DNA from: Apodemus sylvaticus
Taxonomy: Eukaryota; Chordata; Mammalia; Rodentia; Muridae
Length of the DNA: 64,000 bases
Reading direction: 5' to 3'
NCBI RefSeq assembly: GCF_947179515.1
Contig: NC_067472.1
Coordinates: 80,293,981-80,357,980 of the forward strand
Positions 1 to 11,639 of this stretch are shown piece by piece (within the stretch, counting starts at the first letter, position 1; each line of letters starts with the position of its first letter). Position numbers and translations under genes: made by a program. The notes beneath the pieces are model-generated. The model was not told where the DNA came from and ran no database searches. It saw only the letters and a program-made list of their open reading frames with translations.

Positions 1-549
1 TATTCAACTGTCAAAGAAACATACTGACCATTTTAATCTTAGTTATATTTCCTGCTGGTTGTTTAAGACCACCTACATAGCCAAAATCAATCTTTTTTTT
101 TATTGCTTTTTCTGTCAAAAACACTTGACAAGACACTTGTCCTGAGGGTACACTTGGGTGTGGGAGGAACTCCCCCAGGGGTCACTTGGTGTGGGAGGAA
201 CTCCTTAAGTCTTTTTCTTTTTTTAAAACTAGTTGTCTATAAGAGGAGAGCCAAAGGTTTGACCACTGTTTGACTTGGGAGTGTGGACAAAACTTGTAAC
301 TTCTCTTCTGTGTTGCTCCTTCCCTTTGTAGACTGGACACTGGTTAAAAATGCACCAGATGAGATCCCCATGGCCTCCTTGAAGAAGAGAACGGATGACT
401 CCAGAGGGTTCAGAACATTTGAAGAGTTGCTCCACAGTCCTCTGGGACCTTGCTGACTGACCTTGAGAGGCAAGGGGGAAATACTCTCTGTTTTCATCCC
501 TCTGACTGCATTAGCACACTGTGTGCTTTGAGTGAGAATGGCTGCCACA
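1..549. other. Unassigned, probably intergenic
   Basis: No recognisable gene. A short direct repeat (GTGTGGGAGGAACTCC) occurs at about 159-174 and 190-205. Short frames on the minus strand (229-435, 237-548) have no recognised family. Confidence 0.4.
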
Positions 550-875
550 GGTTAGAATGCTTGGTCCCCAGTTAGTGGAACTGTTAGGAAAGGATTAGGA
601 GGTGTGGTCTTGTTGGAGGAGGTGTGTCACTGGGGGTGGGCTTTGAGGTTTGAAAGCCCATGTTAGGCTCATGTATCCCTCTCTGCCTAGTGCCTATGGG
701 TCAGGATGCAAGCTCTCAGCTATAGCTCCAGTGCCACGCCTGTCCTCTTTCCTTCTTGATGATAATGGACTAGCCTCTTAAACTGTAAGCAACCCCCAAT
801 TAAATGCTTTCTTTTGTAATAGTTACCTCGATCATGGTGTCTCTTCACAGCAATAGAATAGTGACTAAGACAGCC
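550..875 (+). repeat. Rodent DNA-transposon-like interspersed repeat, family A
   Basis: Carries the hallmark series GAGGTGTGGTCTTGTTGGAGG, then AATGGACTAGCCTCTTAAAC, CCCCAATTAAATG, and the end ATGGTGTCTCTTCACAGC...CTAAGACAG. The same series recurs at 6,655, 9,765 and 49,775, and reversed at 38,560. The class (URR1-like non-autonomous element) is from memory. Confidence 0.75.
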
Positions 876-1159
876 TCCAGAAATAGTTATCAGACACACA
901 GAATGTCATTTATATCAGCCTGTACTTTTAACTACGGCATAATATTTTAAATCAGACACTTTTAAATAAACTTTGATTAAGCATACATTTTTAGCTAGTT
1001 TTAATACTTTATTTTTGACCTTAGAAACTTTGATACCATATATGTTATATCTAAGCTCATTCTCTGTTTATCTTAATTAACTTACCCAAAACTTCATAAC
1101 CTACAAAACCTTTTGTTTTCTTCTCCATTCTGGAAACATGCAGCCATCTTAATCTCTGT

Positions 1160-1645
1160 ATATGATTTAGTCAGGGTTTCTATAGTTTTGATGAAGCACC
1201 ATGACCAAAGAGCAAGCTAGGGAAGAAAAGGTTTATTTAGCTTACACTCCTGCATTGGAGTCAACCATTGAAGGAAGCCAAGACAGGAACTTAAACAGGG
1301 CAAGAACCTGCAGGCAGGAGTTGATGCAGAGACCATGGAGGAGTGCCACTTACTGGCTTGCTCCTCATGGCTTGCTTGGCCTGCTTTCTTAGAGGAGTCA
1401 AGACCTCCAGCCCAGGGATAGCACCATCCACAGTGAACTGTGCCCTTCCCCATCAGTTACTAATTAAGAAAATACCTTATAGGCGTGCTTACTACCTGAT
1501 GTTATGGGGGCATTTTCTTGTATTTTTGGTTGTGAATGGCCGAGCCATATCTCCAGCCCAAGGAAACATTTTCTTAATTGAAGTTTCAGGTGACTTTAGC
1601 CTGTGTCAAGTTGGTATAAAACTTACCCAGCATGGTATGTAGAAA
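1160..1645 (-). repeat. Rodent interspersed repeat, family B, reverse
   Basis: Begins TTAGTCAGGGTTTCTATAG and ends TGTCAAGTTGGTATAAAAC. It contains the CCATGGAGGAGTGCCACTTA and TGGCTTGCTC landmarks also found at 11,217 and 42,590 (forward) and 55,560 (reverse). Frames at 1,201-1,392 and 1,343-1,642 are repeat-derived. Confidence 0.7.
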
Positions 1646-1751
1646 TCTTTCTTTATGAACAGTTTTCATCTTTATGTTCTTTTACATTTTCTTTTATTTC
1701 TTAACATCATGAGATCCAATAGAATTAACTATCTGTGAATTTACTATCTGT

Positions 1752-2250
1752 GGTGGATAAGGGAGAGCTGGTGGGCTGATGGGCTCAGCTACCATGCAGG
1801 CTTAGATCCAGGGCTTTGAATAGGTCCACATCCAAATCTGTATCATCTGCAAGTGATGAGGATGCACCAAAGGGCCAGTCCTGCTGACCCAAGGCTGTAG
1901 AATCTCCATGATACAGTGCAACAACACCAGGAATACTCCTGGTGAGGATTCAGGATTGATGGCATCATAAAAAATAGAAGCTGGAGATCTCGAACCAGAC
2001 CACTAACTCATCGCAATGCACATTGGCAAGTGAAGATGTGTGGACAGAGGGGTATACTGTGGGACACATTGTGACACACTGCAGCTTCTGTGATGAAATG
2101 CTTTTCATGCTTTGTTCTTTGTTTTGGGGGTGGAGGTTGCAACGGTGAAGAGTGGACATGAATGGAAGGGGAGATGAGCAGAACTGGGGTGCATGATGTG
2201 AAACTCGAAAAGAACCAATAAAATGCCAAAAAACAAAAAAATGATTGGTA
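1752..2250 (+). mobile_element. L1 3' UTR fragment (old murine Lx type)
   Basis: GATGCACCAAAGGGCCAGTC, then a GGGGAGATGAGCAG purine run, TGCATGATGTGAAA, CAATAAAATGCC and an A-rich tail. This is the layout of old murine L1 3' ends. No coding part is present. Confidence 0.55.
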
Positions 2251-3635
2251 AGCGGTTACTGATGGAGTGTGGGCGACCCAGAAGCAGTCACACTGAAGAG
2301 TCTCACTCTGTCTGCATATAGATGGAGCAGCCCCCCCTTTTTTGTCTATATAAAATTGGGTTGGTCCATTAATTTCCTCTTTTGTGAAAGAATATTAACA
2401 TTTAACAAGTGTGATTATTTTAGCCTGGCCCAGTTGAAGGAACAATGGTGGCAGTGGTTTATTTAAAAGACAGGACAGAAGCATTTTAAGAGGTGAATAC
2501 TAGTGTTTTGTTTGTTTAATATATGCTTGGCTAAACTAAGGTCTTGAAAAACCCATTTATTCATTTGTTTTTAAAGAGGTCATAGTGTGAAAATAATCCT
2601 TAAAATGTATATATTTACATACATTCAAACATATAAAATACATTTAAAAGTACAGACATAAGGTATTCTTATCTATATGGAGGGTAATTATTCAATAGAA
2701 AAAAATGTGTCCTTCAGTAGGAACAGTCATCAATTAAAGCAAATTTATACCTCAATCAATAGGGACCAAGTTGAAGAGTCAGAACTGGGATAATATTTTG
2801 ACCAGGATTATAGTCCAGCTTCAAAGGTCCCCTTGGTCTTTCACAATCTCTACACCATTTTTAAGTCCAAATCTCAAAATCTCTTCTGAGACTCAAGGCA
2901 GTCTCTTAATTGTAACCCTCTGTAAAGCAAAAGCAAATTACATGCTTCCAACCAACAGTAGCAAATTTCCCTCTGATGTCCACACGCATGCCATTCAAAC
3001 ACATACATATAAACACATACAATGTGATACAAATTTTTTTACAATAGTGTGATAACTTAAAAATTCTATGTGTTACTGATGGCAATGCAGACTGTTTGGT
3101 TTCTCATTTAAACATCCGGTAAAAGACACACTCCCCGCCCCTATCTATTTATCCTAGAGAAATAAAATCTCCTGTTCGTATTTTATTTAAAGGTGTGTTC
3201 AAATATGTGGGTGCCTTTATTCACAAGTGCTGAGAAATGTAACTGCTTGGCTGCCCCTTAGCTATTCATGGGTTAACATGTGGATCTGCCCATACAAGGG
3301 AAGGGCCCAGCCATGAGACAGGTCTGTGGTACACAGAGCACCATGATGGATTGCAGATGCTTTGAGAGTTATGCATCAGGAAAGAAGCCAGGCTCCAAAT
3401 GCAAACCTCCATATGGTTTTATTTATGTGAGAGAGTATAGGGATGGAAAACAGAGGCATGGCTGCCAGGGGTGGGGAAAAAGGTCAAGTGCAAAGGGTGT
3501 GGGAGAATGCTTTGGGTTCTGTAAACTATTCTGCATTGGCTATGGTGGATACGGAACCACACAGAGCACTGCAGGCTGAGAGTCTAGTCATGAGGACCGG
3601 ACTAAGACATCACCTAATATGTTGATAATTTTAAA
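2251..3635. other. No gene recognised
   Basis: AT-rich non-coding DNA. A 99-codon open frame (3,280-3,579 plus) has no recognised family or splice context. Nothing else can be supported. Confidence 0.4.
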
Positions 3636-3639
3636 AATC

Positions 3640-3945
3640 TCTATGTGTGTATAAGCATAGTATGTAGATACATGTGTGCTCTAGCGCACATGGAAAGGTC
3701 AGAGGACAACCTTGGCCGTCAGTCTTTGCCTTCTGTTTTGTTGGAAGCAGTGTGTTTCTTTTGTTGTTTGATGCTGTCTGTACCAGGCTAGCTGGCCCCA
3801 GAGCTTCCCACCTCACCATAGGAACCCTGGGATGACAGAGGCTGCCACTGCTGTACCCAGCTTTACACGGGCTCTGGGCATTCACCCTTACACCCTCATA
3901 CTGTGTGGCATGTACATTACCCACTGAGCCTTCCCCTCCTTATTT
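3640..3945 (-). repeat. B3-like SINE, reverse
   Basis: GGTCAGAGGACAACCTTGG and, near the right end, TACCCACTGAGCCTTCCCCTCC (remnant of the B2/B3 A-box region). It is diverged and has a middle insertion. Confidence 0.5.
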
Positions 3946-4003
3946 AATTTTTTTGAGACAGATCTTGCTATGCAGCCCAAGCTTGCCTTGATTTGACGTT
4001 GTT

Positions 4004-4280
4004 ATATTATTTGCTTCCCTCATCACTGTGGCAAAATATTTGACAGAAGCAACTTGAGGAAGGAAGGGTTTATCTGTGCTCACAGTCAGTCATGGCAGAA
4101 GAGTCATGGTGACAGAGACAGAAATTGGCTCACCACCCCGTGGGCAGTCAGGAAGCAGAGTGAGGTGAATACTGGTGCTTGCTTAGAGAGGGTTCTGTTC
4201 ACATTTAGGGTGGGTCATCCCTGCTCGGTTAAGCTTTCTGGAAACAGACTCAACCATGTGGATCCTAAGGCAGGATAAGT
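4004..4280 (-). repeat. Family B-like repeat remnant, reverse
   Basis: Reads like the family B reverse form: AAGCAACTTGAGGAAGGAAG, GGTTTATCTGTGCTCACAGT, then a degraded right part. A partial B1 (3,945-4,003, GAGACAGATCTTGCTATGCA) abuts it. Confidence 0.45.
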
Positions 4281-5911
4281 CGATAATGGAGATTATCATC
4301 ACAGTGATCCTCCTGCCCCCCGCCTTTGAGGGCTGGGCTTATAGGCATGTGACATCCCAGTTCTATATATTGAATTTATCTTAGCCATGAGCTTCAGTTT
4401 ATTAGAGCAGGCTGTAGCCAGAGTGTAGCCCCAGGGTCAGAAGATGGAGATGGTAACCTAATTCCAACATTGGGCCCAAGACTGGTAGTTGAAGGTCCTG
4501 GGATATAGGGTAGAGTAACTAGGACTTGTCTCCTTCCTAGTCTTCTCAGAGAGGAGCTTAGAGGACAAGGCTGCCTCTGGCCCCAGGGAAGCTAGACTCT
4601 TCAGAGAGGAGTCTCAGGAAAGAACCTAAATTCTGTACCAGGGAGTTGGGCGGGGATAGGTAGAGAGCAGCCACACTCTGGAAGCCTCACACAGCAATGC
4701 ACCATCTGACCTAGGTCAGGCCTGTCTACACTTGACTCCAGTGGGAAGGGCTCTCACAGTAACGGAACAATTCCCAGGTTTGAGTGCTAATGCAAGCAGG
4801 GCTGGTTGGCTGCACAGTTGGGTCTGGATTGCTTATTCCAGGGCCCACCTACTGTGTGTTGAAGTTGCAGGGTCTGCTGCTGCTGTCCTATTATGCAGTA
4901 GTGATGCTTCAGGAGAGGAAAAGAGATGTTTCAGGAGAGGAAGAGAGATGGGGAGCCAGTGGCCAGGGTACAGGGAGAGCCAGGCCTTATGCAAGCCACA
5001 ATTTAGCTCTGAGCTGCTCCCCTAACCCACTTCTGCCTTTCCTAAGAGTCATACTGTCCCACTGCAGGGTTTGAAGGTCAAGATAAAATCCACTCGTTCA
5101 TACCTATGTCTTTCCCCTCTGTTTGAGCCCATGGGGAATTCCTATTCAGCCTCAAGAATCTAGCTCTGACTCAACCTCTCTCATGTGGGTCCCTGGATTC
5201 CTGAATTCCCTCCTAGGCACAGACAGCAGCTCTCTTTTCTTCATTTCTACAGACCTGAGTCTGCAGCAGCAGCCTGGTGGGTGGGACTTTTCTCAAAATG
5301 TGTGAAATACCATAGAATTTGTCATTCCAAATAAAATAAAGTCTGGTGCCAAGGCTTAAAGCTCTAGAGTCTAACAAACGTTTTGTGGTGGTTGGCCGAA
5401 CACAGTCTGTGTTTCCAGAGTTACACTGATGTGGGGGAAGAGCCATCTAGGCAGTGTGACATACACACTGTGGGGGTGGGGGTTAGGAGGTTGGGGGGTA
5501 GGGTCCTGGAAGGTTTTGGGTGAGGAGTCTGGGGACAGGGAATGGGGACAGTCTTCTGATTCTTTGATTCTTCAATGCTCCTGTTTCCATTGGGCTCTTC
5601 TGAGCATTGGTCAGTATCCAGTCCCTCCTGTTGGCCTGGCTTGCAGGAGAGGCCACACCCTGACCCCTGCTCATTATCTTAGCTCACTGTGTTATAAGAA
5701 TTTATTTCCCCTTTGGGGCCTTCTTCTGAACTGTGGTCTTCTGAGGTCATAGATGGTCTCATTAATCTTAGCATCCAAAGGCTGAATCTGGGCTTTCTAA
5801 CTACAGGGCCAGTAGCAAGGTTTCAATGCTTCTCTGAGCCTGTTTTCCTGATAATAAAGGGAGACATAACTTGTATTGTTATGTTTGCAAGGGAGAGATA
5901 GCACTAAGTTT

Positions 5912-5942
<31 letters not shown>

Positions 5943-6650
5943 CGTGCTGCCGAAGTGAGCACTAGCACTAACTTTAAAAGAAGATTTCATGTTTAGTTGT
6001 GTGTATAGAGTATGGGGGTGTAAGTATGTTCATGTGAAGAGTCAAACCCTTAGCTGGAGTCTGGTCATTGTGAGCAGCTCAACCTCAGTGCAGGGTCCTT
6101 GGGAGGAGCAGTGTGTGCACTTAGCCACTGTGCTATCTTCCCAGCCCCCAGTAACATTGATCTTGTGTTGTCTCAGCATTGCTGGCCTGAACCAAGCCAC
6201 TGCCTGATGATTATGTAGCACTGTGTCCAATGGGTAGTAACTGCCAGGCCATCAAGGAAGACAGACGAGGCGACAAGTGTCTTATGACAAGGCAAGCCTT
6301 GTTTGGTAAAGAATGCTCCCTTGGAGGAGTCTGTCATGTAGGAGTTAGAACCAACGTTTGTTCACATACAGGAATAGTTAATAAGCAGAAGAGGGAGAAG
6401 GCTGACAGGTTTCCTTATTTGGCCTACAGTTGGTAATAGCTTAGGGGGGGCTGGAGAGCCAGTGAGGTGAGCAATGAGGCAAACGATAAGCCTCTCCCCG
6501 CTGGCTGCCACTGGATGGACAGAGGGAAGCAGGCAACAACTGAGAAAAACCACATTCCATGCATTTCTAAGATTGGCATCGTTTAAGCAACATGGAGTTT
6601 CTACAAAATGGTGTGGCCATGGCTGACAGTAGCAGTGGTTTTTATGCTGA
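4281..6650. other. Long stretch without recognised gene
   Basis: Includes a tandem duplication at about 4,908-4,948 (CAGGAGAGGAA motif twice), a G-run cluster at 5,472-5,503 and a worn B3-like SINE, reverse, near 5,990-6,150. Short frames on both strands look like chance. Confidence 0.4.
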
Positions 6651-6654
6651 TTAT

Positions 6655-6992
6655 TGTGATGGTGCATGTGGTGGTTGGAATAGTCTTGGCCCTGGAGTGG
6701 CACTTGGAGGTGTGGCCTTGTTGAAGGAAGTGTGTCACTGTGGGTGTGATTTTTTAAGGCCCTTCATCCTAGCTGCCTAGAAGCCAGTCTTCTCTTAGCA
6801 GCCTTTAGATGAAGATGTAGAACTTTCAGCTCCTCCTGCACCATGCCTGCCTGGATGCTGCCGTGCTCCCACCTTGATGATACTGGACTGAACCTCTGAA
6901 GCTGTAAGCCAGCCCCAATTAAATCTTGTCCTTGTAAGAGTTCCCTTGGTCATGGTGTCTGTTCATAGCAGTAAAACCCTAACTAAGACAGC
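6655..6992 (+). repeat. Family A repeat
   Basis: GGTGTGGCCTTGTTGAAGGA, GATACTGGACTGAACCTCTG, GCCCCAATTAAATC and the end TCATGGTGTCTGTTCATAGC...CTAACTAAGACAG. Closely parallels the copies at 550 and 9,765. Confidence 0.8.
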
Positions 6993-7554
6993 GGATCATC
7001 TATCAAACAGTCATTCCGGTTCCCTCCATTCTTCTACGACAGCAACCAAACATGCCAGATGCTCATCCCAGCCTCTCTTGCAGCTAGGACAAGGGCTTAT
7101 AATTCAACCTGAGGCAACATAACTTGACTAGGAGTGTGTTGGAAGTGTCTACAAGTATTTCCTTTACAATTAACGGGGAGAGAAGGGGGAAGGAGAGGGA
7201 GAAGGAGAGAAACTTTAGATGCTGTCATGGAAAGAGGAAGGAAGCTTGGAGCTATGGCCTCTATCTTGTAACCATGAGGACAGAGCTAAGGGCAAAGTCA
7301 ACATGCTGAATGTTTTCATAACATAAGACCTCCTACTCTGCAAGACTGTCAGATCAGGTCTGAAATGTCTTCGCTATGAAGATGACTTTTAGGTTGGGTA
7401 ATCTGGTTCTAGTGAATATATTACTGTGGACATTTACTGATAGTCACTGTTAAAAGACAGTTAAGAGCCAAGACCCTTCAGAGAGTGTTGCATGCTTCCA
7501 GGTACACCACTTAGGGAAGATGGGAAGAGCAGACAGATGTAAGAGTAAGGTACA

Positions 7555-7635
7555 GACTGGGGTGTAGCTTGGTGATACAGTGCTTGCTGAGTATGCATGA
7601 AGCCCTGGGTTCCATCCTCAGCCCTGATATACGTA
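7555..7635 (+). repeat. ID-like SINE (possibly B4)
   Basis: GGGTGTAGCTTGGTGATACA, then GTGCTTGCTGAGTATGC and CCCTGGGTTCCATCCTCAG. These are the A- and B-box parts of a tRNA-Ala derived ID unit, diverged. Confidence 0.6.
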
Positions 7636-7652
7636 TAAAAGATTCAGAGCTT

Positions 7653-7835
7653 GGGCTAGAAAGATGGCTCAGCAGTTAAGAGCACGGACTGTTCTTCCAG
7701 AGGTCCTGAGCTAAATTCCCAGCAACCACATGATGGCTTACAACCACCTGTAATGGGATCTGATGCCCTATTCTGGTGTGTCTGAAGACAGCTAAAATGT
7801 ACTCATATACATAAAATAAATAAATCTTTTAAAAG
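7653..7835 (+). repeat. B2 SINE
   Basis: GGGCTAGAAAGATGGCTCAG, GTTAAGAGCACGGACTG, CCCAGCAACCACATGATGGC and the tail ATAAAATAAATAAATC. A fairly complete, tRNA-derived B2. Confidence 0.9.
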
Positions 7836-7845
7836 ACCAAAACAA

Positions 7846-7952
7846 AACAGGGCTGTTGATGTGTTGAAGTGGGTGAAAGGCAGCTGTTGCCAAGCCAGAT
7901 GACCTGAGTTTGATCCATCTGACTCCTGCGAGTTGTTCTTAGACACCTACCT

Positions 7953-7994
<42 letters not shown>

Positions 7995-8005
7995 GGGGGG
8001 GGGGG
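7846..8005 (+). repeat. B3-like SINE ending in (CA)19 and (G)13
   Basis: GATGACCTGAGTTTGATCC marks a B3-like unit. (CA)n spans 7,955-7,992, directly followed by thirteen G at 7,993-8,005. The homopolymer edge is a likely site of assembly or sequencing error. Confidence 0.6.
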
Positions 8006-8302
8006 CTGAATAAGGAGGAGGGGGAAGAAGAGGGAGAGGGAGATGGAGTCAAATCACAGCCAGCAAGCTCCTGTCTGCAGGCTGTTTCCACTTCCTCTCA
8101 TCTCAGCCATCTTCATTTGTCTGGGCACCCGTGGACATGGTGTGTCCCCCAAAAGCTTCATATGTTGAAAATTTGGTTCTCAATGGGGGTGATGTGAGAG
8201 GTGGGAGGCCCGTAAAGGGTGGCAACTTCTTACAACAATATGAGGGCTTTAGGTCATTAGCTCTTTTGCAACTCTCTGGTTACAAGAGAAATGTATTATA
8301 GA

Positions 8303-8464
8303 GATGAGGGTGCTGGAGAGATGGCGCAATGTTTTGCTGCTTTCACAGAGGACCCCGGTCTGGTTCCCGGCAACCATGTCAGGTGGTCCATCACCAACCT
8401 CCTGTAACTCCGGCTTCAGGGATCCAATACTGTCTTCGGTCTTCTACTGGTACCTGTATAGATG

Positions 8465-8512
<48 letters not shown>

Positions 8513-8605
8513 ACACACATATGCATGAACTCACACACACATGCACAGACATAGACACACAGACACACAATCACACACATAAAAAACAAATCTTTAAAAT
8601 AAATT
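8303..8605 (+). repeat. B2/B3 SINE with expanded (TC)n and (CA)n tail
   Basis: GGTGCTGGAGAGATGGCGCA, GAGGACCCCGGTCTGGTTCC, then TC-rich 8,466-8,512, CA-rich 8,513-8,580 and an A/T tail. The overlapping 'RERERQRQ' frame on the minus strand is only this repeat. Confidence 0.75.
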
Positions 8606-8629
8606 ATTTTCAAAATGAGTGGGGGCTGG

Positions 8630-8690
8630 GCATGGAGTTTAGTGGTAAAGTGCTTGTATAGCATGCTTAAAGCCTTCCCTGAGAGAGGCG
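8630..8690 (+). repeat. ID-like fragment
   Basis: CATGGAGTTTAGTGGTAAAG, then TGCTTGTATAGCATGC. A diverged 5' ID unit. Confidence 0.45.
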
Positions 8691-9487
8691 GGGAGGGGAA
8701 GTGGAAGGAGAAGAAGAAGGGGGGATGGACGTGGGGAGCCTGGCTTCTGTGTCGCTCTAGATTCCTATCTTGCCACATGACTTCCCCTCTCCTGCACATG
8801 TTCCCACGTGTGGCCACCACCATATTGTGGCGTATTAAAGAGGACTCTCACCAGATGCTGAGCTGATAGAGCTCCCTTGTTCTGGGCTTTCAGCCTCCAA
8901 AGCATGAACACCTCAGTCTTCTTTATAAGGTAGCCAGCCCAGATGTTTTGTGATTCCACCGATGGATCAAGTGGTGTTAAAACGCATTTTAAGGATCTGA
9001 GGAGTGCTCTGTGGGAGTTCACTCTAGCTTTAGCTTTTCCTTGTTCACATACGCCAGAGTTTCATGATCCAGCCTTGTGGGCATTTCCCTCCAGCTGCCT
9101 CTTGGCGCCCAGGTTCACGTCTCCTGTACGCTCAGCCTCCTGACTGGCGGCAGTATCCAGTGTAGCAAGCCGATGTGATTCGTCACCTTGGCCTTCGCTC
9201 CCTTCCTGTTCTCTGGTGACCACCATGACCTGTGTGGCCTGTCTCCTCCACACTGCCTTCATTTTCACTTTCAGGGCCTGTTTTCCTTCCTGCTGCCCTG
9301 TCCCAGCCAGGCTCTCACACCTGCGTCACCAGGACTGAAGTGACATCTCCCAGTCACTTTCCATTGCTTGAGATGTACTTTTTATGGATCCTGACAATAC
9401 CCCTCCCCCTTCTATCTCCTTTGCTGTTTGATGCCTGCTCAGAGAGTGACTCGGGCCTGGCAGTTCACTGTTCCTAGTGGGTTCTGG
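8691..9487. other. No gene recognised
   Basis: Unique-looking sequence with short frames on both strands; no family or splice structure recognised. Confidence 0.35.
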
Positions 9488-9581
9488 CTCTGTTTATTAG
9501 GGTTCCCCAGAGAGACAGCACCGATAGTGTATCTATGCCTGTCCAGAAAAGCTGAGAGTGGATTGTTGCAAGACTGGCTCC

Positions 9582-9622
<41 letters not shown>

Positions 9623-9760
9623 GATATTTCATTCAGCAACCTTCTGCAGGCTGGAGACCTCAGCATGCTGATTGACCAGTACTGTGTTCGGAATCTCAGG
9701 TATCTCCTAAGGCTTACATTAAGCCTGTCATCTGATAGGCTTCTGAGAGTGGATCCCTTA
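9488..9760. repeat. Family D interspersed repeat with (GAT)13
   Basis: Starts TTTATTAGGGTTCCCCAGAG, related to the block at 21,488 (GTATTAGTCAGGGTTCTC). A perfect (GAT)13 lies at 9,582-9,620; read on the minus strand it gives a run of His in a short frame, a repeat artefact. Confidence 0.55.
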
Positions 9761-9764
9761 CAGA

Positions 9765-10125
9765 CATGTGTGGTGGTTCGAATGTCTTGGCCCAGGCCCA
9801 ATGGCTTGGCCCAGGCAGTGGCACTATCAGAAGGCGTGGTGGCCTTGTTGAAGGAAGTGTGTCACTGTGGGGGGGTGGGCTTTGAGTGCTTCCTCCTAAC
9901 TGCCTGAGTATGGGAGTCTTTCCCTGTTTGCCTTCAGAACAAGATGTAGAACTCTAAGAGCCTCTAGCACTATGCCTGTCTAGATGCTGCTACGCTCCCA
10001 CCTTGATGATAATGGACTGAACCTCTGAAACTGTAAGCCAGCCCCAATTAAATGTTGTTCTTAATAAGAGTTACCTTGGTCATGGTATCACTTCACAGGA
10101 ATGGGAGCCCTATCTAAAACAACAT
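9765..10125 (+). repeat. Family A repeat
   Basis: GTGGTTCGAATGTCTTGGCC, GGTGGCCTTGTTGAAGGAAG, GATAATGGACTGAACCTCTG, CAGCCCCAATTAAATG and the ATGGTATCACTTCACAGG end. One of the better preserved copies. Confidence 0.8.
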
Positions 10126-10129
10126 GCTA

Positions 10130-10495
10130 ACACAGAAAGCAACAATATCATGGGGTCCTACCTCTAGACAAAGAACTAGAAGCAACTGTGTGCAAGAAGG
10201 GGAGAATTACCTTCCCTCATAGATGAGTTACCTAATTGGCTATCCAATACCAAGTGGTCAGCCCTAAAATCATGTACACACAAGCTACACTGAATGAGCC
10301 AAGCAAGTTGTATGCATATATCTATGCATATATACATGTAACAGTCATAATAAAAGGAAAAGAGACTCCACCAATTTGAGAGGAAGTGAGGAGATAGAGG
10401 GAGGGGACATAGGGGTTAGAGGAAAGGGAAGGAAGGAACTGATGTGATTATATTTTAATTTAAAAGTTCGTAGTAATTTAAAAATTAAGTAAGTG
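10130..10495 (+). mobile_element. L1 3' UTR fragment
   Basis: CATAATAAAAGGAAAAGAGA, then a GAGGAAGTGAGGAGATAGAG purine run and GTGATTATATTTTAATTTAA. This is the typical 3' end of murine L1. No ORF is present. Confidence 0.6.
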
Positions 10496-11216
10496 GATCC
10501 TGACACAAACAATGGATTGTTGACCGATTGATCAATTCCCAACTGAGCAGGCCATTAAGAGGGCTCTGGCTGGAGGAAGGGCCCTTGGGTGTCCCTTTGA
10601 AAGGTATGTCTTCTTCCTGGACCCTCCTCTCTGTCTCTTTGTCAGTTTCCATAAGGGGAGCAATGCCGTGTCATATATGTTTCTCACAGTGATGCTGTGC
10701 CTTGCCACAGCCCAGGAGTCACAGAGCTAAGGGACTATGAGCAGAAATGCCTGAATCTGTGAGCCAGACAAATCGTTTTCCTTCTTAACATGTCTGTCTA
10801 GGTATTTGGTCTCAGAGCTGTGAAGGCTGCTGACACACTGGCTCAGCTCATGTCTGAAAGTCTCCTTCTTGAGTATAGTCCATCCTGTTCTGAAGGCCCG
10901 AGGACAGAATGCTGCCTCTGTGAGTTCTCAGGCCACCCAAGGTCAGGAGGACAGAGAGCAGAGGTCCATCCGCCCCCAGGAGACTGGATGCTGCCCACGC
11001 ATACTGAGAGAAGTCTTCCCCCTCAAGCCCATGGAAACTCAGACACTAGAAGCTTCTTAAACAGTTTCTCAACACACACGCAGCACATCTGCCCACACAC
11101 GCTGTCTTTCTTAATTAACTGATTGAATTCCTAAAATCAACAGTCACGTTCCTGGCTCCTCTACAGCATGAGCTGCTGAAGAAACTCAGTTCTGGCAATA
11201 AGAAATGGGAAGCATC
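10496..11216. other. No gene recognised
   Basis: Unique-looking. A 100-codon frame at 10,820-11,122 has no recognised family; low-complexity ACACA near 11,075-11,100. Confidence 0.35.
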
Positions 11217-11610
11217 CTGGTTAGTTTTATGTCAACTTGACTCAAGCTAAAGTCATCTGAGAGGAGGGAACTTCAAGGGAGAAAATGTGTCCATAAGATT
11301 CAGCTGTAAGGTATTTTCTTAATTAGTGATTAATGGGAGAGGGCCCAGCCCAATGTGGGTGGTTCCATCCCAGGGCTGGTGGTCCTGGAGTCTACAAGAA
11401 AACAGGCTGAACAAGCCATGAGAGCAAGCCAGTAAGCAGCACCCCTCCACGGCCTCTGCATTTGCTCCTGACTCCAGGAGCATTTGAGTTCCTGGACTGA
11501 CTTCCTTCAATGATGAATGTGGAAATGGAAGCTGAATGAATGCTTTCCTCCCCAGGTTGCTTTTGGTCATGGTGTTTTATCACAGCAAATAGAAGCCCAG
11601 ACAAAGATAA
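11217..11610 (+). repeat. Family B repeat, forward, near full length
   Basis: GGTTAGTTTTATGTCAACTT, GTATTTTCTTAATTAGTGAT, GGGCCCAGCCCAATGTGGG, GCCAGTAAGCAGCACCCCTC, and the end TTGCTTTTGGTCATGGTG...AGAAGCCCAGAC. Confidence 0.75.
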
Positions 11611-11639
11611 GAAGTATCAAGGAAATGAAAAATGTACAA

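Noticed and set aside
1201..1642. Frames of 63 and 99 codons as small genes
   Set aside because: They lie within a family B repeat whose copies recur elsewhere in the window.
8416..8823. 135-codon minus-strand frame with RERERQRQ run
   Set aside because: Translation of (TC)n and (CA)n in a SINE tail.
9439..9801. Minus-strand frame with a histidine run
   Set aside because: The run is (GAT)13 read as CAT codons within an interspersed repeat.
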